DNA from: Cyclobacterium xiamenense
GTDB lineage: Bacteria > Bacteroidota > Bacteroidia > Cytophagales > Cyclobacteriaceae
Assembly: GCF_009467825.1 (NCBI RefSeq)
Contig: NZ_WIOK01000003.1
Coordinates: forward strand, 1 to 64,000
Direction: 5' to 3'
DNA: 64,000 nucleotides
Shown here: piece after piece, positions 27,126 through 36,718 of the stretch
How positions within the stretch are numbered: the first letter of the stretch is position 1
How the letters are laid out: every line of letters begins with the position of its first letter
Position numbers and translations under genes: made by a program
Notes under the pieces: model-generated
Seen by the model: only the letters and a program-made list of their open reading frames with translations
What the model was told of the DNA's origin: nothing
Database searches by the model: none

Positions 27126-27686
27126 TTATTGTAGCATCATGGCAACGACGGGCCGGGTCCTTTCCAGTTCCCTTAGGTCCAATTGCAAGCCCAAGGGGCC
27201 CAATTGCGTTTGCATCAGTTCATATACCGGCTTGACGGCTTCAAACGGCCCCATGACGGTCTCCCTTGGCGTAGCTCCGTATTCGTTTCGAAGGGATGTA
27301 TCTGCTTCCGCATCCAGCAATGTCTGAACCGTTTCCACACGGCAGAAAAAAGCAGCCACATGCAGGGCCGTGGACCCATCGTTATTTCTTGCCGATAAGT
27401 CCGCACCCGCGTCAATCAATTGCCGGGCGATTTCGGTTTTTCCAAAGGTGATCGCGGAGATAAGGGGCGTGGCTCCACCCATCGGTTCCTTTTTATTGAT
27501 ATCCGAACCTGCGTCAATGTGCTGCCTAACGACAGCTACATTTCCTTCCAGTACTGCGGCATGGATATCCATATCCGGTATTTCTATCCCATTTTCATTT
27601 TTCCTTTCAGCGGATGGGGAACAGCCGAACGACAAAGCGAGTACTAAGCCCATACAGACAAACGCATTGATTCTTTTCGTTTTCAT
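27126..27686 (-). CDS. Ankyrin-repeat lipoprotein
   Basis: 186 residues. A signal peptide ends in LALSFGC, a lipobox, so the protein is probably lipidated. Three ankyrin repeats follow from about residue 40 (NVAVVRQHIDAGSDINKKE, GKTEIARQLIDAGADLSARN, VETVQTLLDAEADTSLRN). The repeats suggest a protein-binding role in the periplasm or at the outer membrane. It is separated by 7 bases from the acyltransferase start, so the two are probably one transcript. Confidence 0.88.
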   Translation of the reverse strand: MKTKRINAFVCMGLVLALSFGCSPSAERKNENGIEIPDMDIHAAVLEGNVAVVRQHIDAGSDINKKEPMGGATPLISAITFGKTEIARQLIDAGADLSARNNDGSTALHVAAFFCRVETVQTLLDAEADTSLRNEYGATPRETVMGPFEAVKPVYELMQTQLGPLGLQLDLRELERTRPVVAMMLQ

Positions 27687-27917
27687 TGACTTGTATTTTT
27701 TTGGTTGAAATCTTACTTGCTACAAAGCTCGTCGAAGTGTCGAAAGCCGGTGTAAGCGGCATGTTGCCAAAAGCATTAAATTTGCAGCGCGCATAAAAAT
27801 TATGGTGCAAGAATATAAATTATGACGCATCAGCGCGTTTTCCGGAAAGGAAAGGGCTGCTTTCCATCCCTGCGTATTGTCGGAATTATTTGTAAATTCG
27901 TTCGTTAAAGCATCCTC

Positions 27918-29966
27918 ATGTCCGACCTATCCATTTCCGGTGAAGCATTTATCGATGCCGTAGAGGCCATTGTCCTGGACAATGTTTCGCGGGAAGACTT
28001 CGGGGTGTCTGAACTGGCGGAAGCGATGCACATGAGCCGATCCAACCTGCTCCGGAAAATCAAGAAATACACCCATCTTTCCGCCAGTCAGTACATCCGG
28101 CAGGTGCGTTTGAAAAAGGGAATGGAATTACTGAACCAAACTTCGTTAACCGTTTCAGAGATTTCCTTTGAGGTAGGCTTTGGCAGCACTTCCTATTTTA
28201 TCAAATGCTTTCGGGAACAGTACGGCCATGCGCCCGGTGAAGCCAGAAAAGCGGGTCGGAAAGTCCCTGCCCGCTTGCCGATCCTAAAAAAATACCGGAT
28301 GCCTTTTTTGGCAGCCTTAGTGGTCCTGGCGCTTGCCGGAGCCTTTTTTTTGGTGAAAAACGGGCTGCTGTACAGCGAGAAGCCGCTGGAGAAGTCGATA
28401 GCCGTCTTGCCCTTTAAAAACGAAAGCAGCGATTCCTCCAACCTGTATTTTGTCAATGGGTTGATGGAATCCGCCTTGAGTAAACTACAAAAGATCGAAG
28501 ACTTGCGGGTGGTGAGTCGAACCTCGGTGGAACAGTTCCGGAACACCGACCTGCCGGTTCCGCAAATCGCCGAAACCCTTCAGGTCAGCTATATCCTGGA
28601 AGGTAGCGGGCAGCGGATTGGGGATCGGATAGTACTAACCGTTCAATTGGTGGAGGCGGAAACCGATCAACCGGTTTGGGCGGGACAATACAACCGGCAA
28701 GTGGGGGACATTTTTGCCTTGCAAAACGAAATTGCCGGCGAAATCACCGATGCCATCAAGGTAGTGGTGACGCCTGCAGAACTAGAACGTATCGAGAAGC
28801 AGCCAACAGACAACCTCCTCGCCTACGAATATTACTTGCAGGCCTTGGACCGGATGTACGAACAAAACCGGGAGGGGCTACTTGCGGCCATTCCCCTGCT
28901 CGAGAAGGCAACGGAGGAAGACCCGGAGTTCGCATTGGCTTACGCCAACCTGGCCATTGCGTACTATTACCTCGACATCTATCAGATCGAGAAACAGTAC
29001 ACGGATCGCATCAACAACTACGCCGACAAGGCGCTCTTGTATGACTCTAAATCTGCCGAAAGCCTGATCGCCAAAGCACTTTACTACCTGCATACAAAGG
29101 AGTTTCGTCTGGCCCTGCCTCACCTGGAAAAAGCATTGGAATACAATCCCAACTCCTCTTCCGTAATACAGTTGCTTGCGGACTTTTACGCTCGCATTAC
29201 GCCCAATACTGCCCGGTATCTGGAATACGCCCTGAAAGGCGTTCAATTGGACGTCGGCGGACAAGACTCGGTCACAAAAAGCTATACCTACCTGCACCTA
29301 AGCAATGCGCTTATTCAAACCGGCTTTGTAGACGAATCCATCCGGTATATCAACCGCTCGTTGGCATTTAATCCGGACAACGAATACGCCCCCTTCCTGC
29401 ATGCCTATATTCTGTATGCCAAAGATCGGAACATGGAGCGCACCACGGACAGGCTTTTGCAGGAATGGCAACGAGATAGCAGTAGGCTGGACATCCTTCA
29501 GGAAGTGGCCAAAATGCATTATTTTCAGGAAGACTATGCCAACGCCTTTGTCTATTACGAGCAGTTTGTTACCGAAAGGGAAAGACAAGGACTGGGCATT
29601 TACCCCCAGGAGGATATCAAAATCGGGACGGTGTACGAGAAAATGGGCTACCCCGAGCGTGCGGGGGAGTTTTTCGATGCCTATGCCCGATACTGTGAGG
29701 AGGACCAATCCATTTACAAAAGCGCCAGCATGGCTGTATTGCACGCACGTGAAGGCAAAATAGAAGAGGCCATGGAGCAATTACGCATTTTTTCCAACCA
29801 GGACAATTACCAATATTGGATCCTTTTATTTTTCGAAAAAGATCCGATCATCGCCCCCCTAAAGGATCATCCGGAATTTGAGACCCGGATGCAGCGGATA
29901 CAGAGTCGATTTTGGGAAAACCATGCAACACTCAAAAAATCACTGGATGCCAAAGGATTGATTTGA
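27918..29966 (+). CDS. AraC-type HTH / TM / TolB-like / TPR regulator
   Basis: 682 residues. An AraC-type double HTH occupies about residues 12-110 (VSELAEAMHMSRSNLLRKIKK and VSEISFEVGFGSTSYFIKCF). A single TM segment follows near 133-152. A FlgO/TolB-like domain covers about 160-290 (KSIAVLPFKNESSDSSN; ADRIVLTVQLVEAET-like), then many TPR units reach the C-terminus. Putting the DNA-binding domain at the N-terminus before the TM segment suggests cytoplasmic DNA binding with a periplasmic sensor. The gene is monocistronic and divergent from the ankyrin gene. A second regulator with these parts in the reverse order is at 44238-46025. Confidence 0.85.
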   Translation: MSDLSISGEAFIDAVEAIVLDNVSREDFGVSELAEAMHMSRSNLLRKIKKYTHLSASQYIRQVRLKKGMELLNQTSLTVSEISFEVGFGSTSYFIKCFREQYGHAPGEARKAGRKVPARLPILKKYRMPFLAALVVLALAGAFFLVKNGLLYSEKPLEKSIAVLPFKNESSDSSNLYFVNGLMESALSKLQKIEDLRVVSRTSVEQFRNTDLPVPQIAETLQVSYILEGSGQRIGDRIVLTVQLVEAETDQPVWAGQYNRQVGDIFALQNEIAGEITDAIKVVVTPAELERIEKQPTDNLLAYEYYLQALDRMYEQNREGLLAAIPLLEKATEEDPEFALAYANLAIAYYYLDIYQIEKQYTDRINNYADKALLYDSKSAESLIAKALYYLHTKEFRLALPHLEKALEYNPNSSSVIQLLADFYARITPNTARYLEYALKGVQLDVGGQDSVTKSYTYLHLSNALIQTGFVDESIRYINRSLAFNPDNEYAPFLHAYILYAKDRNMERTTDRLLQEWQRDSSRLDILQEVAKMHYFQEDYANAFVYYEQFVTERERQGLGIYPQEDIKIGTVYEKMGYPERAGEFFDAYARYCEEDQSIYKSASMAVLHAREGKIEEAMEQLRIFSNQDNYQYWILLFFEKDPIIAPLKDHPEFETRMQRIQSRFWENHATLKKSLDAKGLI

Positions 29967-29989
29967 TGGCAGGCGTGTTTTAGTTTTTT

Positions 29990-30457
29990 TTAGCCCCATA
30001 TCTCCGGACGACTGATTTTCATCGTTCGTAAATACGAAAGGAACTGTCCTGCGTGTACCGATTCGTGGTAACCAATCCGTAGTAGATAGGCTCCAAGAAT
30101 TTTTTCCTCACCATTTCCAGGGTGAACGATTTTGGTTTCGGTTAATTCCGTATCCGAAAATTGGCCAACCGTTTTTAAAAACGCATTTCTATGGGGTTCG
30201 GCAAATTCAAGTTCATCGGCAACGCTGCCAAATGGTCGATTTTTCCAGGGTGTTTGGTAGTTTATCATACACTCATTTCTGATGATACGATTCCATCCAT
30301 AATCGGCTTCCAACACGTGCCTAACCATTTCTAGGGCAGTCATGGCTTTCTCGTCGGGTTTCCAATGATAATGGCTCTCCGGAAGACCATTCCAAAGCTT
30401 AATGCTTCGTTTCCTTATTTCTGTAAAATGTAACAATATCAGTTCAGATTGAGTCAT
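29990..30457 (-). CDS. DinB-family metal-dependent protein
   Basis: 155 residues from ATG 30457; the longer frame needs TTG at 30508. The DinB four-helix pattern is clear: TALEMVRHVLEADYGW holds the first His, and GYHESVHAGQFLSYLR the other two. Members of the superfamily act as metal-dependent thiol transferases or hydrolases of varied substrates. There is no neighbour hint, so the reaction is unknown. Confidence 0.88.
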   Translation of the reverse strand: MTQSELILLHFTEIRKRSIKLWNGLPESHYHWKPDEKAMTALEMVRHVLEADYGWNRIIRNECMINYQTPWKNRPFGSVADELEFAEPHRNAFLKTVGQFSDTELTETKIVHPGNGEEKILGAYLLRIGYHESVHAGQFLSYLRTMKISRPEIWG

Positions 30458-30570
30458 TTTCTTCGTTTTCGGGAATGCCGTTTCGCAGTACAGCCACGTC
30501 CTACGCAAGAATCATCGCTTTGGTTGGTGCGGTCGGCGTATGGGGACATGATTTTTTATAAAGGAAACAT

Positions 30571-31344
30571 CTAGTCCATGAATGATTTGAAGTAAAGGAG
30601 GTTTACTTCATAGATAGTTCGTGGTATTACTCCTAGTTCAACTTTTTCAAACATTTCAACAAGCTTTTGCCCATCAACAAGTTCAATTTGGGGTGCACCA
30701 TCACGATTGGCTTCTTTGATTGAGTCATTTGAGAACGTTCCAGTTGTCAAAATGATGCCTTTTTCAGCTCTTCCAATCATGGCATTTCTGAAATCCCCCA
30801 CCTGAGCTATTGAAACGGTTCCTTTGTATCGTTTACATTGAAATAGTACTTTGAAACTGACAAAGGGGTTAATTTCGAGCGTTCCATAACCGTCTATTCC
30901 CCCGTCGTGAGAAGCACCTGTAACCACCACGTTCTCAAATCCATGTTCTCGTAGTAACTCACGACAAACCTTTTCGAAACCAGATGGACTCAATTGTTGT
31001 AATACTTCAAGAAGTTCGGGTGAAGATTCCTTTTCGTATTCTTCAGGTGTATTTCCTTCCTGATCTTCAATAACTTTTGATCGTCCCTTTTCTTCTCTTG
31101 CCTTTCTGTGAAAATCCACCCATTTTAGGAAGAAATTCCTGGCTTCTTGCTCAGTAAGTATTGTCTTCTTCCCTTTATCGGTTAATTTCCAAGTTCCGTG
31201 TTTTGAGGAGTCTAACAACCCTTCCCACACTAAATACTGGCGAGCCCAGGCAACTTGGTTGTGAAATTTGTTTCCACCAGATTTCAGGGTTTCATCAAGT
31301 ACTTCGTCTGATAAGTTAAGGGTCACCGTCTTAAAGGACCCCAT
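30571..31344 (-). CDS. Mrr-family restriction endonuclease-like protein
   Basis: 257 residues. The N-terminal half looks like a winged-helix DNA-recognition region (GLLDSSKHGTWKLTDKGK). The C-terminal domain from about residue 118 carries the PD-(D/E)xK core: D151 in GGIDGYG and QCKRYKG with Q169 and K171, the type IV Mrr pattern. Such enzymes cut methylated or otherwise foreign DNA. It stands alone with no methyltransferase, as expected for type IV. It is AT-richer than the housekeeping genes of the window, consistent with acquisition. Confidence 0.88.
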   Translation of the reverse strand: MGSFKTVTLNLSDEVLDETLKSGGNKFHNQVAWARQYLVWEGLLDSSKHGTWKLTDKGKKTILTEQEARNFFLKWVDFHRKAREEKGRSKVIEDQEGNTPEEYEKESSPELLEVLQQLSPSGFEKVCRELLREHGFENVVVTGASHDGGIDGYGTLEINPFVSFKVLFQCKRYKGTVSIAQVGDFRNAMIGRAEKGIILTTGTFSNDSIKEANRDGAPQIELVDGQKLVEMFEKVELGVIPRTIYEVNLLYFKSFMD

Positions 31345-31582
31345 CGGTCAACGAAAAACGTAAATTCAGTAACTCTTTCAATCAGCCTACGCCAAGAAAT
31401 CAGAGACAGGAAAACCCGTAGTAATCCAAGTAACCAGCAACCCTTCAATTATTCGTTGGAGTTTGCCCTGAGCACGCCGAAGGTTTCAACGGTCACGGTT
31501 AACAACAGTTGGTATTCAGGTATTGAATTAAGTTACTTTTTCAATTACCAATTGTTTGTTAACCGATGTTACCCTTTGCTTT

Positions 31583-31951
31583 TTACTTCGACAGCTGATA
31601 ATTATTCACAAGCACTGAGGCGGAAATATGTAAAATCCGTTCCAATTCTCGAATCATATCTACTGTCAATTTTTTCTTTTTGTTTAAGATTTCCGAAACC
31701 CTGCTTTTTCCACCAATAATACCTACTAAATCTTTTTGTTTAAGATTCATTTCCTCCATTCTTATTTTTATTGCTTCAATTGGATCTGGAGCTTCAATTG
31801 GATAATGTTGGTTTTCGTAATTCTCGATTAGGAGTGATAAGATTTCCGCTTCGTCTCCTTCTTTTGAATTTGAGTCGGCATCAAAAATTACTTCTAATCT
31901 CTCTAAAGCTTGTTCGTAATCTTTTTCTGTCTTTATAGGCTTTATTTTCAT
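31583..31951 (-). CDS. higA: HigA-type antitoxin with Xre-like HTH
   Basis: 122 residues. The C-terminal half contains an Xre-like HTH (LKQKDLVGIIGGKSRVSEILNKKKKLTVDMIRELER spans it in total), and the N-terminal half is acidic. It neutralises the toxin of the upstream gene, which ends 11 bases before it, and probably represses the operon. Toxin-first order is typical of HigBA. An inverted repeat at 32291-32307 is a likely operator. Confidence 0.88.
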   Translation of the reverse strand: MKIKPIKTEKDYEQALERLEVIFDADSNSKEGDEAEILSLLIENYENQHYPIEAPDPIEAIKIRMEEMNLKQKDLVGIIGGKSRVSEILNKKKKLTVDMIRELERILHISASVLVNNYQLSK

Positions 31952-31962
31952 AGTCGTTTGTT

Positions 31963-32259
31963 TTAAATCGTATCAGCATTTATTTTATCATACTCGGCGT
32001 GAGTTCCCACAAATCTTATAAACGCCCATTGTCTGTCAAAGTTAAACTTAACAATCAGTCGATAGGAATTTCCTTTTATATTAAAAACTACTCTACTATC
32101 TTTTAGAATACTTGCATTTATGTACGTTTCTTTAATATCGTTTGGTGACTTCCAATTTGATGATTTCACGGTTTCATACCAGGTTTTCAAATATTGCTCG
32201 GAATCGGAATGTTTCTCCCAAAATTCACGTAGAGTTCTTTTTGCAATTATTCTTTTCAT
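31963..32259 (-). CDS. higB: HigB-type mRNA interferase toxin
   Basis: 98 residues of the RelE/HigB fold, starting IAKRTLREFWEKHSDSEQYL and ending in FIRFVGTHAEYDKI, the pattern of HigB toxins that cut mRNA at the ribosome. The nearby HTH antitoxin gene confirms the pairing. The gene is about 36% GC by eye and sits in an AT-rich patch, a sign of horizontal acquisition. Confidence 0.88.
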   Translation of the reverse strand: MKRIIAKRTLREFWEKHSDSEQYLKTWYETVKSSNWKSPNDIKETYINASILKDSRVVFNIKGNSYRLIVKFNFDRQWAFIRFVGTHAEYDKINADTI

Positions 32260-32275
32260 AGATTGATTTCTACGA

Positions 32276-32307
32276 CAAAGATAATTAAACGTTCTCTATT
32301 TTAGAAC
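32276..32307 (-). promoter_or_regulatory. higBA promoter box with overlapping candidate operator
   Basis: On the minus strand TATCTTTG (32283-32276) matches the TAnnTTTG -7 box. Immediately upstream lies the inverted repeat GTTCT-N7-AGAAC (32291-32307). A HigA dimer bound there would cover the -10 to -33 interval and block transcription. A good -33 TTG is not obvious. Confidence 0.5.
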
Positions 32308-32562
32308 ATTTGTTGTCAGTTCTTCTTTTGTGAAAATAAAGGGTAACAACCGGATACAGCCATGTTTCAGTAGGGAATTGCGTGCATAGGTACGATACCC
32401 GACGTATCTCAACCGGTTTGAAATTGTCAAATTAAGAAACTCGGAGGCAAAAGCCAGCAGTCCGGTCGCCTTTTGAAAAGAAAATAGGAAACCAAAGGTA
32501 CCAAGTCTCCAAAAGGAACCCTTCTCACTGGCTCTTTATCCATGCAGCCAACACGGTCCCTC
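32308..32562. other. Intergenic stretch before the penicillin acylase
   Basis: Together with the higBA promoter this makes a gap of about 300 bases. I see no open frame with coding character, no RNA gene and no strong hairpin. Confidence 0.5.
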
Positions 32563-34950
32563 TTAGTTCTCTGGTGTCAGAACCGTTCTATCCACTGCCG
32601 CGGAATCGATTTTTTCCCGGGAATAGTACAGGGGAAAGTACGCGTCCCTGGCCCAGGCTTCGAATAAATTGTCGTAAAAGGGACTGTCGGGATCGCCGGA
32701 CTGCCCGGGGGCATTGGTTGCCTGACTGGCGTCCCAATCGCCCGTATTCACAATGATCCGAAAGGATGCACCCGAACTCTGCCGGTTATTGCCCCCCGTG
32801 GAGCCGGGCGTATAGGCATTGCCGCCCCGCGGCAGCGGACCGAGGTTCAGTTGGACATTCACTTCCTCGGTACCCAGCATTCCCAGGCTGTGCACCAGGT
32901 AGGCATGCTTGAACCGCTCCTGCCCGTACTGCCAGTTGTCCCGGTTCTTGCCCAGATTTTCCTCCAGGTAGGCCAGCCCCTGCCCAAAGGCATCGGCCAG
33001 CAGGCGGTCCCTGCCGGCCTCCGGATCGGGCCCAAAGCGTTCGTCCGGGGTAGCGATCCAGTCCATGATTTTCTTCAATTGGATCCGGCCAATGGTCTCT
33101 CTTCCGGCCTCCGGCACAAAGCGTTCGCTGGCCAGGCGCAGCAGCGCATTTTCAAAGGCCACGTAGATGGCGGCCGGAATGGAATTCGGGTCCAGCCTAT
33201 GGTCCCAGCCCCGGAGCCGGTCCCGGTCCTCCGCGGCCTTACCGAAAAGGGGAAGATCCAGTAGGTAGGGTACCAGCACCCGGGCGGGAATGCTCTGGTA
33301 GTCTACCTGCAGGGCTTTCATGTCTTCCATATTCAGGGCATTGTTCGCTTCCAGTACTTCCTCCACCCGGTCGCCGCGAAAGGGGTCCGACCAGGAATAG
33401 CCGATCGCTTCCCAATGGGTATAGTCGGCAGGGGTCACGTTCTGGTTAGCGGAAGCAAAGTAGCCTTCCGGGGGATTGACGGTATGGGGCTTTTCGGGGA
33501 TGGGCAGGTAGCCCTCCCACTCGTAGCGCCCGTCTCCGGGCACGGGCACCAGGCCGCTGAAATTCCGGCGAATGGGCGCAATGCCCACGGCCTGCCAGCC
33601 AATGGTACCGTCCTTGTCTGCCCAAACCATGTTCTCACCCGGAATATGACTGTAGGCACAGGCCTCCCGAAACTCTTCCCAGCTTTTTGCCTGGTCCATG
33701 CGCAGGGAGGCCAGGTAGGGAGCCCCTCCGGGTTCCAGCCAGGCACAGCGTACCGCATAGGCCCTATGATGCACGGAATCTACATAGGTCACCGGTCCGT
33801 GACGGGTGTAGCGCAGGCTAACTTCCTGATCCTCTTGGCCCTTTACTGAGATGGTCTCGGTAAGGATCTCCATGTCTTCCCAGGCCCCATCGTAGCGGTA
33901 TTGGTTGGGATTATCGGGATTCAGCTCGTACACGTACAGGTCCTCTCCGTCCGTCCGGAACACGGTCAGCCCCCAGGCCCCGTAGCCGTTATGGCCGATG
34001 GAGATGCCGGGGATCTCGGGTTCCCCTCCCCCGATTACATCCCATCCGGGGGCATTCAGATGCACCATGTAGCGCAGCGAGGGGACGGCAATGGTTCGGT
34101 GCGGATCGTTGGCCATGTAGGGATGCCCGGTGGCCGTACGCGAACCGTCCACCACCCAATTGTTGCTGCCCAGGGAAAAAGGCGCTTCCTCTGCGGTCGG
34201 TGCGGTTTCAGCTGCATCTCCGATCGCCGGATTGCGGAATTCGGGCAGGATATCCCCGGGTTTGAAGGCAAGGGGTTTTCGGTAGGCATTGTACAAGCCG
34301 AGAATATCGTCAAACAGCAATTCGGGCTCGATCTGCGGATCCAGGGCAAGATCGGGCTCTTTGGGATGAAACCACTTCAGTTCTTTGACCTGCGCTTCAC
34401 CCAGGCGCGCCACGGCCCGCCCCAGGTCCAGTTCCTCGTTGATATTGCCCAGCAGCCCCTGGTGCCGGGAAATCACCACCTCGGGGGTCCATTTTTCCGG
34501 CAGGATACCCAGCATTTGGAACGGCAGGGGAAGCCGGTCGGGCGTAGACCGGATTTCTTCGATGTAGGCATTGACGCCCTCCGTGTAAGCGGTGATGATC
34601 GCCTCTCCTTCGGGATGGTAGTGATTCATCTCCTCCCGCATGTCTCCGCGAAACCGAAACAGCCGGGTGCCGATGTCCCGCTGCAATTCGGCCGCTCCCA
34701 GGATATCGGCTACCGTGCCGGTGGCCTGTCGCCTCCAGATCTCAAATTGGAAAAGGCGGTCCTTGGCAGCGGCATAGCCCTGCGCAAAAAACAAATCGTG
34801 TTGGTTGTTGGCATAGATGTGGTTGACACCCCATTGGTCGCGGACGATTTCTACGGGTTCCTGCAGGCCGGGAAGGGAGATCCCTTCGGTAGGCTTTGAT
34901 TGGCAGGCCCATAGCAGGGGCAGGAAGAAGGCAAGGACAAGGACTCTCAT
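32563..34950 (-). CDS. Penicillin acylase-family lipoprotein (Ntn hydrolase)
   Basis: 795 residues from ATG 34950. This start gives a lipoprotein signal with lipobox LLWAC (C16); a frame open 174 bases further has no signal and is not used. Ntn amidases cleave themselves before a Ser nucleophile, here S262 in SLGSNNWVV, following an alpha chain that begins EPVEIVRDQWGVNHIYA and preceding the beta chain GHPYMANDPH. Relatives hydrolyse penicillin G or acyl-homoserine lactones (quorum quenching). The substrate cannot be told from sequence. The gene is notably GC-rich, unlike the flanking AT-rich nuclease genes. Confidence 0.92.
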   Translation of the reverse strand: MRVLVLAFFLPLLWACQSKPTEGISLPGLQEPVEIVRDQWGVNHIYANNQHDLFFAQGYAAAKDRLFQFEIWRRQATGTVADILGAAELQRDIGTRLFRFRGDMREEMNHYHPEGEAIITAYTEGVNAYIEEIRSTPDRLPLPFQMLGILPEKWTPEVVISRHQGLLGNINEELDLGRAVARLGEAQVKELKWFHPKEPDLALDPQIEPELLFDDILGLYNAYRKPLAFKPGDILPEFRNPAIGDAAETAPTAEEAPFSLGSNNWVVDGSRTATGHPYMANDPHRTIAVPSLRYMVHLNAPGWDVIGGGEPEIPGISIGHNGYGAWGLTVFRTDGEDLYVYELNPDNPNQYRYDGAWEDMEILTETISVKGQEDQEVSLRYTRHGPVTYVDSVHHRAYAVRCAWLEPGGAPYLASLRMDQAKSWEEFREACAYSHIPGENMVWADKDGTIGWQAVGIAPIRRNFSGLVPVPGDGRYEWEGYLPIPEKPHTVNPPEGYFASANQNVTPADYTHWEAIGYSWSDPFRGDRVEEVLEANNALNMEDMKALQVDYQSIPARVLVPYLLDLPLFGKAAEDRDRLRGWDHRLDPNSIPAAIYVAFENALLRLASERFVPEAGRETIGRIQLKKIMDWIATPDERFGPDPEAGRDRLLADAFGQGLAYLEENLGKNRDNWQYGQERFKHAYLVHSLGMLGTEEVNVQLNLGPLPRGGNAYTPGSTGGNNRQSSGASFRIIVNTGDWDASQATNAPGQSGDPDSPFYDNLFEAWARDAYFPLYYSREKIDSAAVDRTVLTPEN

Positions 34951-35287
34951 GAGTTTTCTGGTTGGTGCGGTGAACGAAAGAGGGGAAAAACAAGCGAACA
35001 GGGACGCCTGACCAAGCCCTCCCGCAAAGGACTGTCCTTTGGCGGGGATCGACCGGAATACTTCTTCTGCGCCAAAGGGAGCCCATCCCCAGGGCAAGAA
35101 ACTTCGGGAGGAAGGGCCACCCATTTTTCCCTGCCTTCAATATACGGCAAAAATACGGATTGCCGCAATGGGGGATTTACAGCATAATTCCAGAGCGCTG
35201 CATACGAACAGCAAAATAAGGTAGCGCGTTCGCACCTTTTTTAATAGCCGGCCGGCTGCGGGAACGGGGTGGCGGATTAAAAAAGGA

Positions 35288-35866
35288 CTAGCTCCCCGGT
35301 AACTTTTCACTCCTGGCAGCCAGCTGGGTGAGTTGCTCGATTCTTTTTTGCCTGGTTTTCTCGGTCCGGGCCAGTTTGAGCCATCTCAGTACAAACCGTT
35401 TGCTGGAGGGATTGATTCCATTAAAAAAGGCGGTCGCCCCCGAGTAGGTCGCGAGCGCATCGGACAGATCTTTGGGAACCATCAATTGATCTACGTCCTC
35501 CATAAAATCCCAAAGTCCGTTTGCTGTGGCGCGTTCAATGGCTTTCAAACCCGATTCGTGCATGTTCCCTGCCGCGATAAGTCTCGCTGCCCGCTCTTTG
35601 TAGGTTGCCGCCCAATGTTCCGCCTTGCGTTTTGCAATCAATTGCATGGTCCGCTCCTCGTCCAGCTTGCGCCGGATGCCATCAATCCATCCAAAACAAA
35701 GCAGCTCATCGAGCACCTCCTCTCTTGAAACGTAGCGTTGCGGGTCGCTTTTCTTCCAGGTGACAAGCCAAATACTCTCCTGTTGCCGGTGATGCTGCAG
35801 GAGCCAGGACCGGAGTTCTTCCGCAGAAGAAACCTCCACTTTTTCGAAATTTTCGGTTTTTGTCAT
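35288..35866 (-). CDS. YdeI/OmpD-associated family protein
   Basis: 192 residues from ATG 35866; the longer version would use GTG at 35887. The family segments are clear: WLVTWKKSDPQRYVSREEVLDELLCFGWIDG spans the core motif, RKLDEERTMQLIAKRK follows, and a C-terminal helix ends near RLTQLAARS-like residues. Proteins of this group have been linked to resistance to antimicrobial peptides or bacteriocins in some species. The mechanism is unknown. It is transcribed alone. Confidence 0.88.
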   Translation of the reverse strand: MTKTENFEKVEVSSAEELRSWLLQHHRQQESIWLVTWKKSDPQRYVSREEVLDELLCFGWIDGIRRKLDEERTMQLIAKRKAEHWAATYKERAARLIAAGNMHESGLKAIERATANGLWDFMEDVDQLMVPKDLSDALATYSGATAFFNGINPSSKRFVLRWLKLARTEKTRQKRIEQLTQLAARSEKLPGS

Positions 35867-35994
35867 TTTCTTTTTGTGCAAATCCACACCTGTTTACAAT
35901 CGGTAGGTCAGGCAAGACGTGAAATTCTAGGCATTAGTAATTCAATCTCTCCCACCAGATGGCATCTGCATCCATTAAATTCAGCAGTAATACT

Positions 35995-36699
35995 TTAAAA
36001 TTCGAGAGTGACAGGCAAATGATCGCTGAAATAAAGCCACTGCGATTGTTCTCCTACCGAAATCACTGATTTGTTTGTTAGGAAACCCTTGGATAAGTAA
36101 AAATAGTCTATATGGTAGGGCTTATCGGTATTTCGTTGTAGAAAAAATGTCGGTTTTTTTTCGTTTCCCGGTGGTTCTTTCGTCAATTGGTGATAAGCAC
36201 TGACTACTCCGATCGCTTCCAGTTGATTAGAGCAATCCGAGTGGTTCCACCATCGATCCCATTTATCCCAAATCACATTGCTGTTAAAATCGCCTGCAAT
36301 AATGATGTTCTCGAATTTATCCTTATTGATTTGAAGGTATTTCCAGAATTGCCCGATGTATCCGAATGTTGGTGAGTTGTTATAATGTGTCCAAACGGCC
36401 AGTAGCTGAATTTCTTTATTCACCAAACAAGGAAGGAAGTGTTTTACCAAGTGATCTTCATATTGATCGCTCCAATTCAACGGTTCGAGCGTATAGGAAT
36501 GAGAAGCAAAAATTCCAATTCCCTTGTTTTTATTTTCGCCAGCCCACAGGTGGTTCTCAGACCATTTACGGTAAAACTTGTCGTTAGACCGCAACGGGTC
36601 CTCGCATTCTTGTATCAGGTAAATGTCGGCATCCAGGGTTGAAATCTCATGGAATTTCTTTCTCAATGCGCCATTGCAATTCCATGTCACCAATTTCAT
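35995..36699 (-). CDS. Endonuclease/exonuclease/phosphatase-family protein
   Basis: 234 residues of the EEP fold. Metal and catalytic residues are seen as WNCNGALRKKF (N near the start), LIQECED (E about 31), AGDFNSN (D, N) and FSDHLPVTLEF (D, H at the C-terminus). The family includes AP endonucleases, DNases and phosphatases; this short, signal-less member is likely a nuclease or phosphodiesterase. It lies 20 bases after a GIY-YIG gene on the same strand, so the two probably form an operon. AT-rich. Confidence 0.88.
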   Translation of the reverse strand: MKLVTWNCNGALRKKFHEISTLDADIYLIQECEDPLRSNDKFYRKWSENHLWAGENKNKGIGIFASHSYTLEPLNWSDQYEDHLVKHFLPCLVNKEIQLLAVWTHYNNSPTFGYIGQFWKYLQINKDKFENIIIAGDFNSNVIWDKWDRWWNHSDCSNQLEAIGVVSAYHQLTKEPPGNEKKPTFFLQRNTDKPYHIDYFYLSKGFLTNKSVISVGEQSQWLYFSDHLPVTLEF

Positions 36700-36718
36700 T
36701 TAGAAAACGTTTTTAGTT

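Noticed and set aside
31455-31500. CTGAGCACGCCGAAGG motif resembling a repetitive extragenic element
   Set aside because: Only one clear copy in the window, so a repeat family cannot be supported.
34951-35124. 58-codon upstream extension of the penicillin acylase
   Set aside because: It has no signal character; ATG 34950 begins a lipoprotein signal with lipobox LLWAC.
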